Source: Sphingobacterium sp. HMA12 (GTDB taxonomy: Bacteria > Bacteroidota > Bacteroidia > Sphingobacteriales > Sphingobacteriaceae). From it: a DNA stretch of 64,000 bases. A program made the position numbers and the translations under genes. The notes beneath the pieces are model-generated. The model was not told the DNA's origin and searched no databases. It saw only the letters and a program-made list of their open reading frames with translations. The stretch covers positions 1,468,691 to 1,532,690 of the forward strand of contig NZ_BEYR01000001.1 of the NCBI RefSeq assembly GCF_002933815.1. The letters run 5' to 3'. Of the stretch, positions 27,585-35,931 are shown in pieces; the stretch's first letter is position 1; each line of letters opens with the position of its first letter.

Positions 27585-28166
27585 ATGTATACTACTTTAT
27601 TCGAATATATAAATTCACGCATTTCCAGGCCATTGGCCGAAAATGAGATCAGCATACTAAAAAAGAGCTTTGTACCTCAGAAAGTAAAAAAGCGCGAATT
27701 TTTCTTGCAGGAAGGCGATGTAAATAAATACATGGGCTTCCTTGTTAAAGGGTCTATGAGAAAGTATAGTGTGGACAGTAAGGGAATCGAACATATTGTC
27801 AATCTTTATATAGATGGCTGGTGGGTCGGTGACCGTGAAAGTTTTGCAAAACTCAGCCCCTCTCCTTTTAATATTGTAGCCTGCGAGGATACCGCACTTC
27901 TTACATTAACAAAGAGCGATTCTGTAGAAGTATTCTCTCTTCCAGCTATGATCGAGTTGACACGTCAATTGGATGAAAACCATTCATTTGCTAACCAAAG
28001 AAGAATTAATGCAGCAATCAGCATGACAGCAGAAGAACGCTACAATATGTTGTTGAGTAACTATCCAGAATTTCTGCAGCGATTTCCTCAACACATGATT
28101 GCATCCTATTTAGGTATTACCAAAGAAACACTGAGCCGCATTCGGGCACGTTCAGTCAGAAGATAA
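27585..28166 (+). CDS. Crp/Fnr-family transcriptional regulator
   Basis: 193-aa regulator with an N-terminal cyclic-nucleotide-binding-like beta barrel (KKREFFLQEGDVNKYMGFLVKGSMRKY) and a short C-terminal helix-turn-helix (MIASYLGITKETLSRIRAR). There is no cysteine cluster for an Fnr-type iron-sulfur centre. The arginine/serine cAMP pocket of Crp is not obvious, so the ligand is unknown; this is typical of the many small Bacteroidota Crp proteins. ATG at 27585 is preferred over a TTG eight codons upstream. The LLM oxidoreductase gene converges on it with only 6 bp between. Confidence 0.9.
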   Translation: MYTTLFEYINSRISRPLAENEISILKKSFVPQKVKKREFFLQEGDVNKYMGFLVKGSMRKYSVDSKGIEHIVNLYIDGWWVGDRESFAKLSPSPFNIVACEDTALLTLTKSDSVEVFSLPAMIELTRQLDENHSFANQRRINAAISMTAEERYNMLLSNYPEFLQRFPQHMIASYLGITKETLSRIRARSVRR

Positions 28167-28172
28167 TCTGCT

Positions 28173-29198
28173 TCATTGATTTATTAATGGTATTACTCTT
28201 GTTCCAATGAGCTCAATGGACCTGAATATATCTTCTTTACTCAGCCCGGGATTATCCATCTGAAAAGTAAATCTTGATATACCTCCCAGGGCTTCGCTAT
28301 GGCGCAGTATCTTTTCAGCAACTTCTTCAGGGCTGCCAATCACATAAGCTCCTGTCTTACCTGCCTGTGCTTCAAACATATCACGTGTTGGTGTCGACCA
28401 ACCTCGCTCCTTACCTATTTTACCCATCATTTCCTGATAACCCGGAAAATATACGTCTTTTGCTCTGGTTCCTGTCTCTGAAACAAAACCAAGGGAGTGT
28501 AACCCTACCTTAAGATTCTCCCGAGGATGCCCTGCTTTCTCTCCAGCCTCATAATACAAATCAATCAATGGACGGAACCGATGTGTTTCGCCTCCAATAA
28601 CAGCTACCATCAATGGAAGCCCCAATAGTCCGGCCCGCACGAAAGACTGTGGTGTGCCGCCTACTCCGATCCATACAGGTAGCTGCTCCTGTAATGGCCG
28701 CGGATATATTGCCTGTTGTTTTAATTCGGGCCGAAAATTTCCCTTCCAGCTCACAATTTCGTTGTTCCGAATTTCAAGGAGCAGTCTAATTTTCTCATCA
28801 AATAATACATCGTAATCCTGCGTATCGAACCCAAACAAAGGAAATGCATCAATAAAAGAGCCTCTACCAGCCACGATCTCTGCTCTTCCTTTAGAAATAA
28901 GGTCCAATGTTGCATATTCTTGAAATACACGAACAGGATCCGCAGCACTTAATACAGTGACTGCGCTCGTCAGCCGGATGTTTTTTGTTCTCGCTGCCGC
29001 AGCGGATAGTATCACCGCAGGCGATTCATCTAAAAATTCCTTGCGATGGTGCTCACCCAATCCAAAAACATGTAGTCCCATCTGATCCGCGAATTCTATT
29101 TTTGTCAGCAACGCTTCTATGGCCTCCACATTTTTAGCAGGACTTAACGCACCTTCATATGCACCTGTTGCAATAAAACTATCTATACCTATTTCCAT
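28173..29198 (-). CDS. LLM-class flavin-dependent oxidoreductase
   Basis: 341-aa luciferase-like monooxygenase-fold protein. The N-terminal barrel begins EIGIDSFIATGAYEG and contains FGLGEHHRKEF, SAVTVLSAADPVRVFQEYATLD and GRAEIVAGRGSF, hallmarks of the LLM superfamily. LPVWIGVGGTPQSFVRAGLLG is the second conserved block. It would use FMN or F420-like flavin; the substrate is unknown. It is divergent from an AraC regulator, separated by a 208-bp region that contains a perfect 14-bp palindrome. Confidence 0.9.
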   Translation of the reverse strand: MEIGIDSFIATGAYEGALSPAKNVEAIEALLTKIEFADQMGLHVFGLGEHHRKEFLDESPAVILSAAAARTKNIRLTSAVTVLSAADPVRVFQEYATLDLISKGRAEIVAGRGSFIDAFPLFGFDTQDYDVLFDEKIRLLLEIRNNEIVSWKGNFRPELKQQAIYPRPLQEQLPVWIGVGGTPQSFVRAGLLGLPLMVAVIGGETHRFRPLIDLYYEAGEKAGHPRENLKVGLHSLGFVSETGTRAKDVYFPGYQEMMGKIGKERGWSTPTRDMFEAQAGKTGAYVIGSPEEVAEKILRHSEALGGISRFTFQMDNPGLSKEDIFRSIELIGTRVIPLINQ

Positions 29199-29306
29199 GT
29201 TTAATTATTTTAGCTGTAATCCTCTATCTAGGAAATGATCAAATTTCTGTTTTTTTATTATTCAACACGATGATCTACGTCAACAAAATGTTATTTATTA
29301 ACCGTT

Positions 29307-29320
29307 ACTTGACGTCAAGT
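29307..29320. promoter_or_regulatory. operator-like palindrome
   Basis: ACTTGACGTCAAGT is a perfect 14-bp palindrome in the space between the divergent LLM oxidoreductase and AraC-regulator genes. A partial copy (TACGTCAA) lies about 35 bp away near 29277. The spacing suggests a regulator binding site. Confidence 0.5.
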
Positions 29321-29406
29321 GTTTTAAATTCAGGCAATTTATCTAAATGACTATCGGATGTCTAATTTTAGCGTGTATTTTTTATTAAATTGGCCTTAGA
29401 AAACTG

Positions 29407-30231
29407 ATGAGCACAGACCAAGAAACATATCAAAGCTATAGAATACCCGTTCCGGAGGAATTTGAAACGGTGTTTTCCCATTTTTACTTTGCAGCGAATA
29501 CATCAAAAAACAATATTACAAAAACACTGTTACCATCATTTCAGACAATGATGGTATTTAATTTCGGGACACCGGCCTTATTTATCTCCAAGGAAAAGGC
29601 AGAAATTAGCATTGGTACCTGCATTGTACTCGGCCCAGTTAAACAGGCCTTTTCTTACACTTTGCTTCCAGGGACACAGCTATTAATCGCTAATTTCAAA
29701 GCTGATGCTTTTTATCGTTTTTTTGGTAAACCACACCTTTCCGGGGATCAGACCATGGATCCTGACGAGCTCTTGTTGGACAATTGCTTTCACTATTTAT
29801 GGCAGCAGCTAAATGAAATCGGCCATGTGACAGAAAAAGTAAAGTTTATCTTAAATTTTTGTAAGCCTTACTTGAGATCGCAGGATGATATTTCTGCTTT
29901 ACTTTTCAATTTTCAATCCGGACCACTGAATCCTGTTAAATCTGTTGCCGAGCAAACCGGACACAGTGAAAGAAATATTCAGCTCATCCATAAAAGACAT
30001 TTTGGATTCAGCGCTAAAGAATTGAGTCGATATGAGCGTTTTATCAAGACGATTGGACTCATCCAACAACTAGCCGCTTCAACAGGAAAGGTAAACTGGT
30101 TTGAAATAATCGAGGAATGTGGCTATTATGATCAAAGCCAATTGATTCATGACTTCAAACATTTTATCAATACTTCACCTAAAAAATTTTTAAAATTTCA
30201 GCGTGATGTCTGCAAGACATACGATGGATAG
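29407..30231 (+). CDS. AraC-family regulator with DUF6597-like N-terminal domain
   Basis: 274-aa protein. Residues about 1-110 (YRIPVPEEFETVFSHFYFA, FNFGTPALF, LGPVKQAFSYTLLPG) resemble the DUF6597 sensor domain. The C-terminal part has the two AraC helix-turn-helix units (SVAEQTGHSERNIQLIHKRHFGFSAKELSRYERF and IIEECGYYDQSQLIHDFKHFINTSPKKFLKF). It is followed on the same strand by a quinone-reductase-like gene and is divergent from the LLM oxidoreductase; one or both are likely targets. Confidence 0.9.
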   Translation: MSTDQETYQSYRIPVPEEFETVFSHFYFAANTSKNNITKTLLPSFQTMMVFNFGTPALFISKEKAEISIGTCIVLGPVKQAFSYTLLPGTQLLIANFKADAFYRFFGKPHLSGDQTMDPDELLLDNCFHYLWQQLNEIGHVTEKVKFILNFCKPYLRSQDDISALLFNFQSGPLNPVKSVAEQTGHSERNIQLIHKRHFGFSAKELSRYERFIKTIGLIQQLAASTGKVNWFEIIEECGYYDQSQLIHDFKHFINTSPKKFLKFQRDVCKTYDG

Positions 30232-30272
30232 ACCATTTCGTTTTCTTACAATTTTCTCGGTCGCATTCCTGA

Positions 30273-30280
30273 TAGATTTG
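30273..30280 (+). promoter_or_regulatory. -7 element before the quinone-reductase-like gene (candidate)
   Basis: TAGATTTG matches TAnnTTTG 20 bp upstream of the ATG at 30301; no clear TTG at -33. Confidence 0.35.
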
Positions 30281-30300
30281 TCCTATTCAATCCATTAAAA

Positions 30301-30900
30301 ATGAAAAAAATGAAACATCTCATCATTTATGCACACCCCATTGACGGTAGTTTAAATAATCACTTTAAGCAGATCGTAAAAGACACCTTGCTACAAAATG
30401 GACAGGAAGTTATCGTAAGAGATCTCTATCAATTAAATTTTAACCCGGTATTGTCCCGTGATGATATAGACGGCCAACGCCAGGGCGTTATTGACCAAAA
30501 CGTAAAAAGAGAGCAGGACTATATTATCTGGGCCGATGCCATTACTTTTATATACCCCATCTGGTGGACAGGTATGCCTGCCATTATGAAAGGATATATA
30601 GACCGTGTATTCAGTTATGGATTTGCCTATAGATATGATGCCGGTGTTCAAAAAGGTTTGCTGGCTGGAAAATCGGCATACATCATCAATACTCACGGTA
30701 AATCAACTATGGAGTACCAAAAGACCGGAATGGACAAAGCCCTACAATTGACTTCTGATAACGGTATATATAGTTATTGTGGTCTTGAAATCAAGCAACA
30801 TTTCTTCTTTGATCGAGCTGACCGCGCAGACAATCATACTGTCGAAGCGTGGGGATCACAGATCAGACAGGTCTATTTAGAAAATGAACTAGCTGTTTAA
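30301..30900 (+). CDS. NAD(P)H-dependent flavodoxin-fold oxidoreductase (quinone reductase-like)
   Basis: 199-aa soluble flavoprotein of the NQO/KefF/MdaB group. The FMN/FAD phosphate loop is IYAHPIDGSLNNHFK near residue 9, and TFIYPIWWTGMPAIMKGYIDRVFSYGFAY is the conserved active-site block. It would reduce quinones or related electrophiles by two electrons. An alternative start is the ATG three codons downstream. It lies 70 bp after the AraC gene and may belong to its regulon. Confidence 0.88.
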   Translation: MKKMKHLIIYAHPIDGSLNNHFKQIVKDTLLQNGQEVIVRDLYQLNFNPVLSRDDIDGQRQGVIDQNVKREQDYIIWADAITFIYPIWWTGMPAIMKGYIDRVFSYGFAYRYDAGVQKGLLAGKSAYIINTHGKSTMEYQKTGMDKALQLTSDNGIYSYCGLEIKQHFFFDRADRADNHTVEAWGSQIRQVYLENELAV

Positions 30901-30929
30901 AATAAAAAATCATTGTGTTGCCTAGCAAT

Positions 30930-30965
30930 GGTCAAAAAATCCGGGAAATGAAACTGTTTCCCGGA
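30930..30965 (-). terminator. terminator of the minus-strand AraC gene
   Basis: 9-bp stem, TCCGGGAAA at 30940-30948 and TTTCCCGGA at 30957-30965. On the minus strand it is followed by T6, about 65 nt after the stop of the AraC gene. Confidence 0.75.
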
Positions 30966-31029
30966 TATTCCGGTCAATGGTTTCGATTTAAGCAGAGTCT
31001 TCAGGAAAAGAAGCTAATTTTCCCGATCC

Positions 31030-31878
31030 TTAAACTTGCATTGCTATACTTCCTTTCGCCTTTCTGAATTCTGTGAGGCTCATTACGTGTCTCTTTTTAA
31101 AGAATTTATTCAGGTGGCTCTCATCTGAAAAACCAAATTCAGACACAATTTCATTGACCCGCATGTCACTAAAAAGAAGCCTATGTTCGATCAATCTCAT
31201 TTTATAATTCAATATATAATGCTGGATAGTTTCACCACATTGCTTTTTAAAGTAGCTACCAAGATAACTTTCAGAGAAGCCAAATTTATGAGCAATTGAG
31301 GAGACTTTTAACAATGCCGGATCATGGATATTTCCCTGAATATAATTAATAATGTCTAACACCCGCTTATCTGTATTGGATGCCACATGCGCTATTCTCA
31401 TTTTTGAGATGTTCCTTGCCGCAATGACAATCAATGCGTTTACATAATGTAAGGTCAGCTCCTCTTGAAAAAGGTCCGGATGATTGATGCTATGGAGAAG
31501 CGAGGAAACAATCGAATCAACCAGAATAACATCGGGTTTATTCTGTAAAATGCAACCGGACAAATAGGAAGCCCCATATAATAAACATTCCATCGAATTA
31601 ATGCTATTCCACTTATAGTCTTTTACATACCGTTCGCTGAACTTAACGAGCAAAAGTTCTGTATGTTCGATTACTTCTAAATTATGCAGATCATTTGGTG
31701 TCAAGAGTATCAAACTGCCTTCACTATATGAAGCGGTATTGTTGTTAATCTTAAGAAATCCTTTTCCACAAATGACATATATGATTTGGAAAAAGGAAAA
31801 CTGGTTATCCTTTAAAGGGCAGTTTACCACCTGATGGTGTTCCACTTTGACCAATTGATCTATATTCTCTCTTCTCAT
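31030..31878 (-). CDS. AraC-family regulator
   Basis: About 282 aa. A cupin-like N-terminal sensor (FFQIIYVICGKGFLKINNNTASYSEGSLILLTPNDLHNLEVI) is followed by the AraC double helix-turn-helix (VSSIAHKFGFSESYLGSYFKKQCGETIQHYIL and VNEIVSEFGFSDESHLNKFFKKRHVMSLTEFRK). The frame is open 20 codons upstream, but starting at MRRENIDQ leaves a usable 88-bp divergent promoter region. A TACTTTTG element at 31890-31883 lies only 4 bp before this ATG, so the message may be nearly leaderless. It is divergent from the MFS exporter it probably regulates. Confidence 0.88.
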   Translation of the reverse strand: MRRENIDQLVKVEHHQVVNCPLKDNQFSFFQIIYVICGKGFLKINNNTASYSEGSLILLTPNDLHNLEVIEHTELLLVKFSERYVKDYKWNSINSMECLLYGASYLSGCILQNKPDVILVDSIVSSLLHSINHPDLFQEELTLHYVNALIVIAARNISKMRIAHVASNTDKRVLDIINYIQGNIHDPALLKVSSIAHKFGFSESYLGSYFKKQCGETIQHYILNYKMRLIEHRLLFSDMRVNEIVSEFGFSDESHLNKFFKKRHVMSLTEFRKAKGSIAMQV

Positions 31879-31966
31879 AACGCAAAAGTACCTATTTATC
31901 ATTAAAATGTACTGATTATTCACAATATTTCTGTTCAAATTTGCTACATCAAAACTTTAGATAGCA

Positions 31967-33154
31967 ATGAAAAAATCAATCTACGTCCTGGCACTTGGTG
32001 CTTTCGGCATAATTACAACTGAATTTGGAATAGTTGGGATCCTTCCGACAATTAGCCGTGAATTCGGTGTAACATTAGATACCGCCGGATGGCTACTCAG
32101 CGCTTTTGCGATAACGGTCGCGGTCTCCTCACCTTTCATTACTTCCTTCACGACCAAAATAAATCGGAAACTTCTTTTATGTCTAGTTATGAGCATATTT
32201 GTTCTCTCAAACTTAATCTCCGCATTTTCTTCAAATTTCACTATGCTGATGGTGGCCCGCATACTACCTGCAATATTACATCCCCTATTTTGGAATATCT
32301 CTATCGCTATTGCCTTTAAGAATAGCGGAGCAAAGGGTGTTTCTACAGTAATGTTAGGGCTCAGTTTAGCGACTGTCCTTGGAATCCCGTTAACAACCTA
32401 TGCGGTAGATCTTTTCGATAATTGGCAGGCGTCATTTTTCCTTAGCAGCGCTATAAGTCTAATCGCTTTTATAGGTCTGTTGGTTTTTATACCATCCATT
32501 CCTGCGGACAATACAAAATCTACGCAAAATCAGATCGCGATACTGAAAAGTCCGCTTTTATGGCTCAACCTGGTCTCTACCATTTGTACACTAGCAGCGA
32601 TGTTCTCCAGTTATACCTATCTTACCGCCTATCTTGAGCAAATTACTAAAATGGATGGCACACAGATCAGCGTAATGTTACTTCTCTTTGGTGGCATGGG
32701 AACGCTAGGAAATTGGCTGATGGGCCTCGCGTTAAATAGAAACGTGCTGTTAACGGCAAGACTCTTTTTGGCCTCTTTGATCGCAGTACAGGTACTCGCT
32801 TACTACTTAGGTGGAATATTTGTACCAATGGTCATTATTGTCTCCGTTTGGGGAATGATTCATACGGGTGGATTTCTGGTTTCAAATATTCGGACAACTC
32901 AGTCGGTTCCCCATCACGCACTTGAATTTGTGAATAGCTTACTTACTTCATCCTTCAATATCGGAATTTCCTTAGGTGCTTTTCTCGGAGGAATAATAAG
33001 TGTCTACTACGGGGTACATCATGTTTTATGGGTAAGTATCTTGCTATTAGTAGTAACATTTGCAATGAGTTTTGTCACTTTCTCAAAACCCCATACGGAG
33101 GATGAGGAATGTTTAGCGACAAGGCTTGCTCCATCGGTCTGTAAAAAAGCGTAG
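31967..33154 (+). CDS. MFS efflux transporter (DHA1/AraJ-NepI type)
   Basis: 395-aa major facilitator with twelve predicted hydrophobic segments. The N-terminal MKKSIYVLALGAFGIITTEFGIVGILPTISREFGVT resembles the NepI/AraJ/PbuE group of drug or sugar/nucleoside exporters. VSSPFITSFTTKINRKLLL is the loop 2-3 signature. The substrate is unknown. The divergent AraC regulator implies induction by an exported compound. No terminator of canonical form follows, only an imperfect stem at 33184-33213. Confidence 0.9.
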   Translation: MKKSIYVLALGAFGIITTEFGIVGILPTISREFGVTLDTAGWLLSAFAITVAVSSPFITSFTTKINRKLLLCLVMSIFVLSNLISAFSSNFTMLMVARILPAILHPLFWNISIAIAFKNSGAKGVSTVMLGLSLATVLGIPLTTYAVDLFDNWQASFFLSSAISLIAFIGLLVFIPSIPADNTKSTQNQIAILKSPLLWLNLVSTICTLAAMFSSYTYLTAYLEQITKMDGTQISVMLLLFGGMGTLGNWLMGLALNRNVLLTARLFLASLIAVQVLAYYLGGIFVPMVIIVSVWGMIHTGGFLVSNIRTTQSVPHHALEFVNSLLTSSFNIGISLGAFLGGIISVYYGVHHVLWVSILLLVVTFAMSFVTFSKPHTEDEECLATRLAPSVCKKA

Positions 33155-33474
33155 GAAACTGATTCGCATAATAGCTTAAATAAAGGTATTCCTTCTGTTA
33201 GGAAGGGATACCTAACAAAAACACTATGCCTATTTATAGCGGAATTTTCACCGATCATCGTTGTTTTTGGGTAAATTAAAATTTATTAATATTATCTAAG
33301 TACTTGTCCAACATACTTAGCCTAAATATTAAGTTAGAACCCCAATAAAAGCAAAAGTCTTTGGTCGGTAATCAAAGGACCGCCAAAAAGTAAAAACATT
33401 AACTCTGTAAGTTTTGTTAGTATTTAATTAAATTAACATTATATTTATGTTAATTCTCAAAATAACAGTAAATT
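33155..33474. other. intergenic region before the histone-like gene
   Basis: 320 bp without a gene. It contains an imperfect 12-bp hairpin (arms 33184-33195 and 33202-33213, one G.T pair) 30 bp after the MFS stop, without a clear T-run. Further AT-rich sequence presumably carries the histone-like gene promoter; no consensus TAnnTTTG was found. Confidence 0.4.
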
Positions 33475-34188
33475 ATGGCTAAATCTGCAAAAATTCAATC
33501 TCCAAAAAAAGAATTAAAAAATCAAGTAATCACTCATTTACAAAATGCTATTTCTTACTTACGTGATCATTTCAGCGAAAAGGAATTTAGCAACAGAATA
33601 GAAAAGGCAGCCAAATTATTAACTGAGGGACTTAAAAACAAGACTTTGGCTAAAAAACATATTAAATCAGCTAAGGAAAGTTTGGCTAAAAAAAAGTTAA
33701 CTACCAATAAAATGGCATCCAGTTCTATCAAAGCGGATGTTTCTCATTCATCGACTAAAAATAACAGTACAACAGCTAAGCAACCGTCTAAAGCCACGAC
33801 AAAGAAAACAACCGTACTAGCCGCTAAAACAACCGCAGCAAAATCAACGGTTGAAAGTGCTGCAAACAAAGCCGCTCCAATAGCAGTCAAAAGTACCAGT
33901 ACTGCAGCTAAGCCGCAGCCTAAAGCCACGATAAATAAAACAACCGTACTAGCCGCTAAAACAACCACAGCAAAACCAACGGTTGAAAGTACTGCAAACA
34001 AAGCCGCTCCAATAGCAGTCAAAAGTACCAGTACAGCAGCTAAGCCGCAGTCTAAAGCTGCTCCAAAGAAAATAGTTGTAACAGCCGCTAAAACAACCGC
34101 AGCAAAATCATCGGGTAAAAGTACAGCAACAGCAGGCAAAGTTGCTCAAAAAAACAGCAGCAATACGGACGAAACAAAATCAATATAG
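33475..34188 (+). CDS. lysine/alanine/threonine-rich histone H1-like (AlgP-like) protein
   Basis: 237-aa highly basic protein. Residues 1-75 are predicted helical and may be a small folded domain (NQVITHLQNAISYLRDHFSEKEF). The rest is a low-complexity lysine/alanine/threonine tail resembling eukaryotic H1 tails, chlamydial Hc1/Hc2 and Pseudomonas AlgP. The tail contains a 44-residue unit (KTTVLAAKTTAAK...AAPIAVKSTSTAAKPQ) in two near-identical copies and a third diverged one. Likely role is nucleoid binding by charge. The copy number of the repeat may vary between strains. Confidence 0.8.
   Translation: MAKSAKIQSPKKELKNQVITHLQNAISYLRDHFSEKEFSNRIEKAAKLLTEGLKNKTLAKKHIKSAKESLAKKKLTTNKMASSSIKADVSHSSTKNNSTTAKQPSKATTKKTTVLAAKTTAAKSTVESAANKAAPIAVKSTSTAAKPQPKATINKTTVLAAKTTTAKPTVESTANKAAPIAVKSTSTAAKPQSKAAPKKIVVTAAKTTAAKSSGKSTATAGKVAQKNSSNTDETKSI
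33789..34150 (+). repeat. 132-bp in-frame tandem repeat
   Basis: Two near-identical copies start at 33789 and 33921, and a diverged third at 34053, with a period of exactly 132 bp (44 codons). Because the period is a multiple of three, recombination between copies would lengthen or shorten the protein tail without a frameshift. Confidence 0.85.
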
Positions 34189-34284
34189 AAGGTAACACTT
34201 ATTTCAAAAGACTTTCAAGTTGGTCAAGGATGTATTACTTCTTAAAATGAAATTTTGGTTGGTACAAACCCGCTGTGAGAGAAA

Positions 34285-34548
34285 CTACTTCGGTATTTCT
34301 TTTGATGCCGGTGGATATATTGCCACCAGCTGCTTTAACCGTTTTAAAATATCTTTCGGATCATATAATGGTATGAAGTAGATTGTGATATCTATGTCGG
34401 AGTTTTCCTGTGCGCCTCCCTGAGGAATGAGATCCGCCCAATGCGATAGCCTCAATGTGCGCTATCTGGCAAAGATCGTTTACTAAGCTTATGATAAATT
34501 GTCGCTTTCTATCGTTAAACTAACGATGTTCTTTACGATATCTTCCAT
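34285..34548 (-). pseudogene. degenerate nucleotidyltransferase gene
   Basis: The minus strand from ATG at 34548 reads MEDIVKNIVSLTIESDNLS then a stop. A shift of frame continues as ISLVNDLCQIAHIEAIALGG then SHSSG, and a second shift gives GAQENSDIDITIYFIPLYD up to the stop at 34285. Joined, this is the minimal nucleotidyltransferase pattern GGS-x3-G followed by a DxD pair (SDID). Two frameshifts and truncation before the rest of the domain make it a pseudogene. Intact relatives are stand-alone nucleotidyltransferase-domain proteins of about 250 aa, some of which are antitoxin/toxin or antibiotic-modifying enzymes; which one this was cannot be told. Confidence 0.65.
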
Positions 34549-34600
34549 TTAATATACTAATTTTTAAGCACATAACATCCAGGAAAATCGTAGAACCCTA

Positions 34601-34661
34601 CAAAAAAGGTATACATCTTATTTTAAGATTGCAAATGCGATCTTAAAATAAGATGTATACC
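34601..34661 (-). terminator. long perfect hairpin terminator of the esterase gene
   Basis: 22-bp perfect arms at 34608-34629 and 34640-34661 around a 10-nt centre, ending in T6 on the minus strand, 21 bp after the esterase stop. The stem is much longer than a usual terminator. Confidence 0.75.
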
Positions 34662-34682
34662 CTAATCTCAGATTCACACATA

Positions 34683-35666
34683 TTATTTTCCAAACAAAGC
34701 CTTTTTGAGTGCTAAGGCGCCCTGCTCCGTCGAAAATTTCACGGCTTCAATATGATCCAAAGGATTCAATAGGCCGTAGTCATGAATAAATCCGTTATAA
34801 GTTTGAATGGTTGTTGGTACTCCCGCTTCATCTAATTTTCTCGCATAGGCTAACCCCTCGTCAAACAGAATATCGTTTTCGGCTAGCTGCACCAGTGCCG
34901 GCGGAAGCCCTTTCAATTGTTCAATAGAAGCACTGAAAGGCGTGGCATAATATTCCTTACGTTTTGCCGTATCTGGCAAATAATTTTCCCACATCCACTT
35001 CATTAAAGGTGCTGTAAGAAATCGTCCTTCGCCGTATTTCTGCCAGGATTCCCGAGAAAAATCAGCGTCTGTAACCGGCCACAATAACAATTGGAATTTT
35101 ATTTCTGGCCCAGCCTTGTCCTTTGCCATTAAACAAAGAACAGTCGTCATATTACCACCGACGCTATTTCCGGCAACGGCAAGATTCTTGCCGTCTACAC
35201 CTATTTCAGCTCCATTACCAGCGACCCATTTTGTGGCTGCATATATCTGATTGATGGCCACCGGATATTGGGCTTCTGGCGATGGTGTATAATCTGTGAA
35301 GACCGCAGCAGCACCGCTATTTACGACTAAATCCCTTACTAATCTCCTATGTGTCGGATAATCCCCCAAAATCCATCCTCCCCCATGCGTAAACATAAAT
35401 ACCGGAAGGTTTTCAGAAACAGCGCCTGCTGGTTTTACAATATGAATGTTTACCGTGACTCCGTCTTGCGTAATTTCTCTTTCTGCCTCGATAATACCGG
35501 AATAGTCGACTTCTACTGATTTCTGTGCATCGATGAGCACCTGTCTTGCTTGCTCCGGTGTTAATGTTTCCAAAGGTTTACCGCCACTATTATTTAGCGC
35601 TTTCAAAAATTCCCGGATGCCCGATAGGATTTGCGGATCGTTTTCCGCCTTCATGTGCTGTGCCAT
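34683..35666 (-). CDS. alpha/beta-hydrolase, HSL-type esterase
   Basis: 327-aa carboxylesterase of the hormone-sensitive-lipase group. The oxyanion-hole motif is HGGGW near residue 93 and the nucleophile elbow is AGNSVGGN (the usual GDSAGG with D to N and A to V). The catalytic aspartate is probably in AENDILFDEG and the histidine in GFIHDYGLL. It has no signal peptide, so it is likely cytoplasmic. The substrate is probably a short acyl ester. A remnant of another gene lies just upstream, and there is no operon partner. Confidence 0.88.
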   Translation of the reverse strand: MAQHMKAENDPQILSGIREFLKALNNSGGKPLETLTPEQARQVLIDAQKSVEVDYSGIIEAEREITQDGVTVNIHIVKPAGAVSENLPVFMFTHGGGWILGDYPTHRRLVRDLVVNSGAAAVFTDYTPSPEAQYPVAINQIYAATKWVAGNGAEIGVDGKNLAVAGNSVGGNMTTVLCLMAKDKAGPEIKFQLLLWPVTDADFSRESWQKYGEGRFLTAPLMKWMWENYLPDTAKRKEYYATPFSASIEQLKGLPPALVQLAENDILFDEGLAYARKLDEAGVPTTIQTYNGFIHDYGLLNPLDHIEAVKFSTEQGALALKKALFGK

Positions 35667-35724
35667 AATTACATTTTTAATGATTAAGTTACTCCCCCTT
35701 GATCGCTGAATTTAAATTATTCAT

Positions 35725-35838
35725 TTATTTTCCCTCAAAATGTCGGATAACAACCTTGCCCACTTCCTTTGAAATAAGGGCTTCTGCCCTCTGAAAAAGA
35801 TGACCACCTATTAAGATTTCGAATATGCTCATCGTCAT
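35725..35838 (-). pseudogene. possible C-terminal fragment of a zinc-type alcohol dehydrogenase
   Basis: A 37-codon minus-strand frame starts MTMSIFEILIGGHLF and ends FQRAEALISKEVGKVV followed by IRHF. The tail resembles the last strand of NADP-dependent MDR oxidoreductases (pattern AH-x-LL-GKIVL). No upstream portion of such a gene is present, so if the match is real this is a remnant. The evidence is weak and rests on the GKVVI motif. Confidence 0.35.
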
Positions 35839-35931
35839 TTCCTTTAGTATAACAAAGTTCTCGGAAAACTGTTGAAAAAAAGTAGCCAAAACCTGGGATT
35901 TGTAACAGAATCTCTGCTATTCTCTATTGGA

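Noticed and set aside
33744..34139. 131-codon alanine/valine-rich minus-strand frame
   Set aside because: It is the antisense shadow of the repetitive lysine/alanine tail of the histone-like gene.
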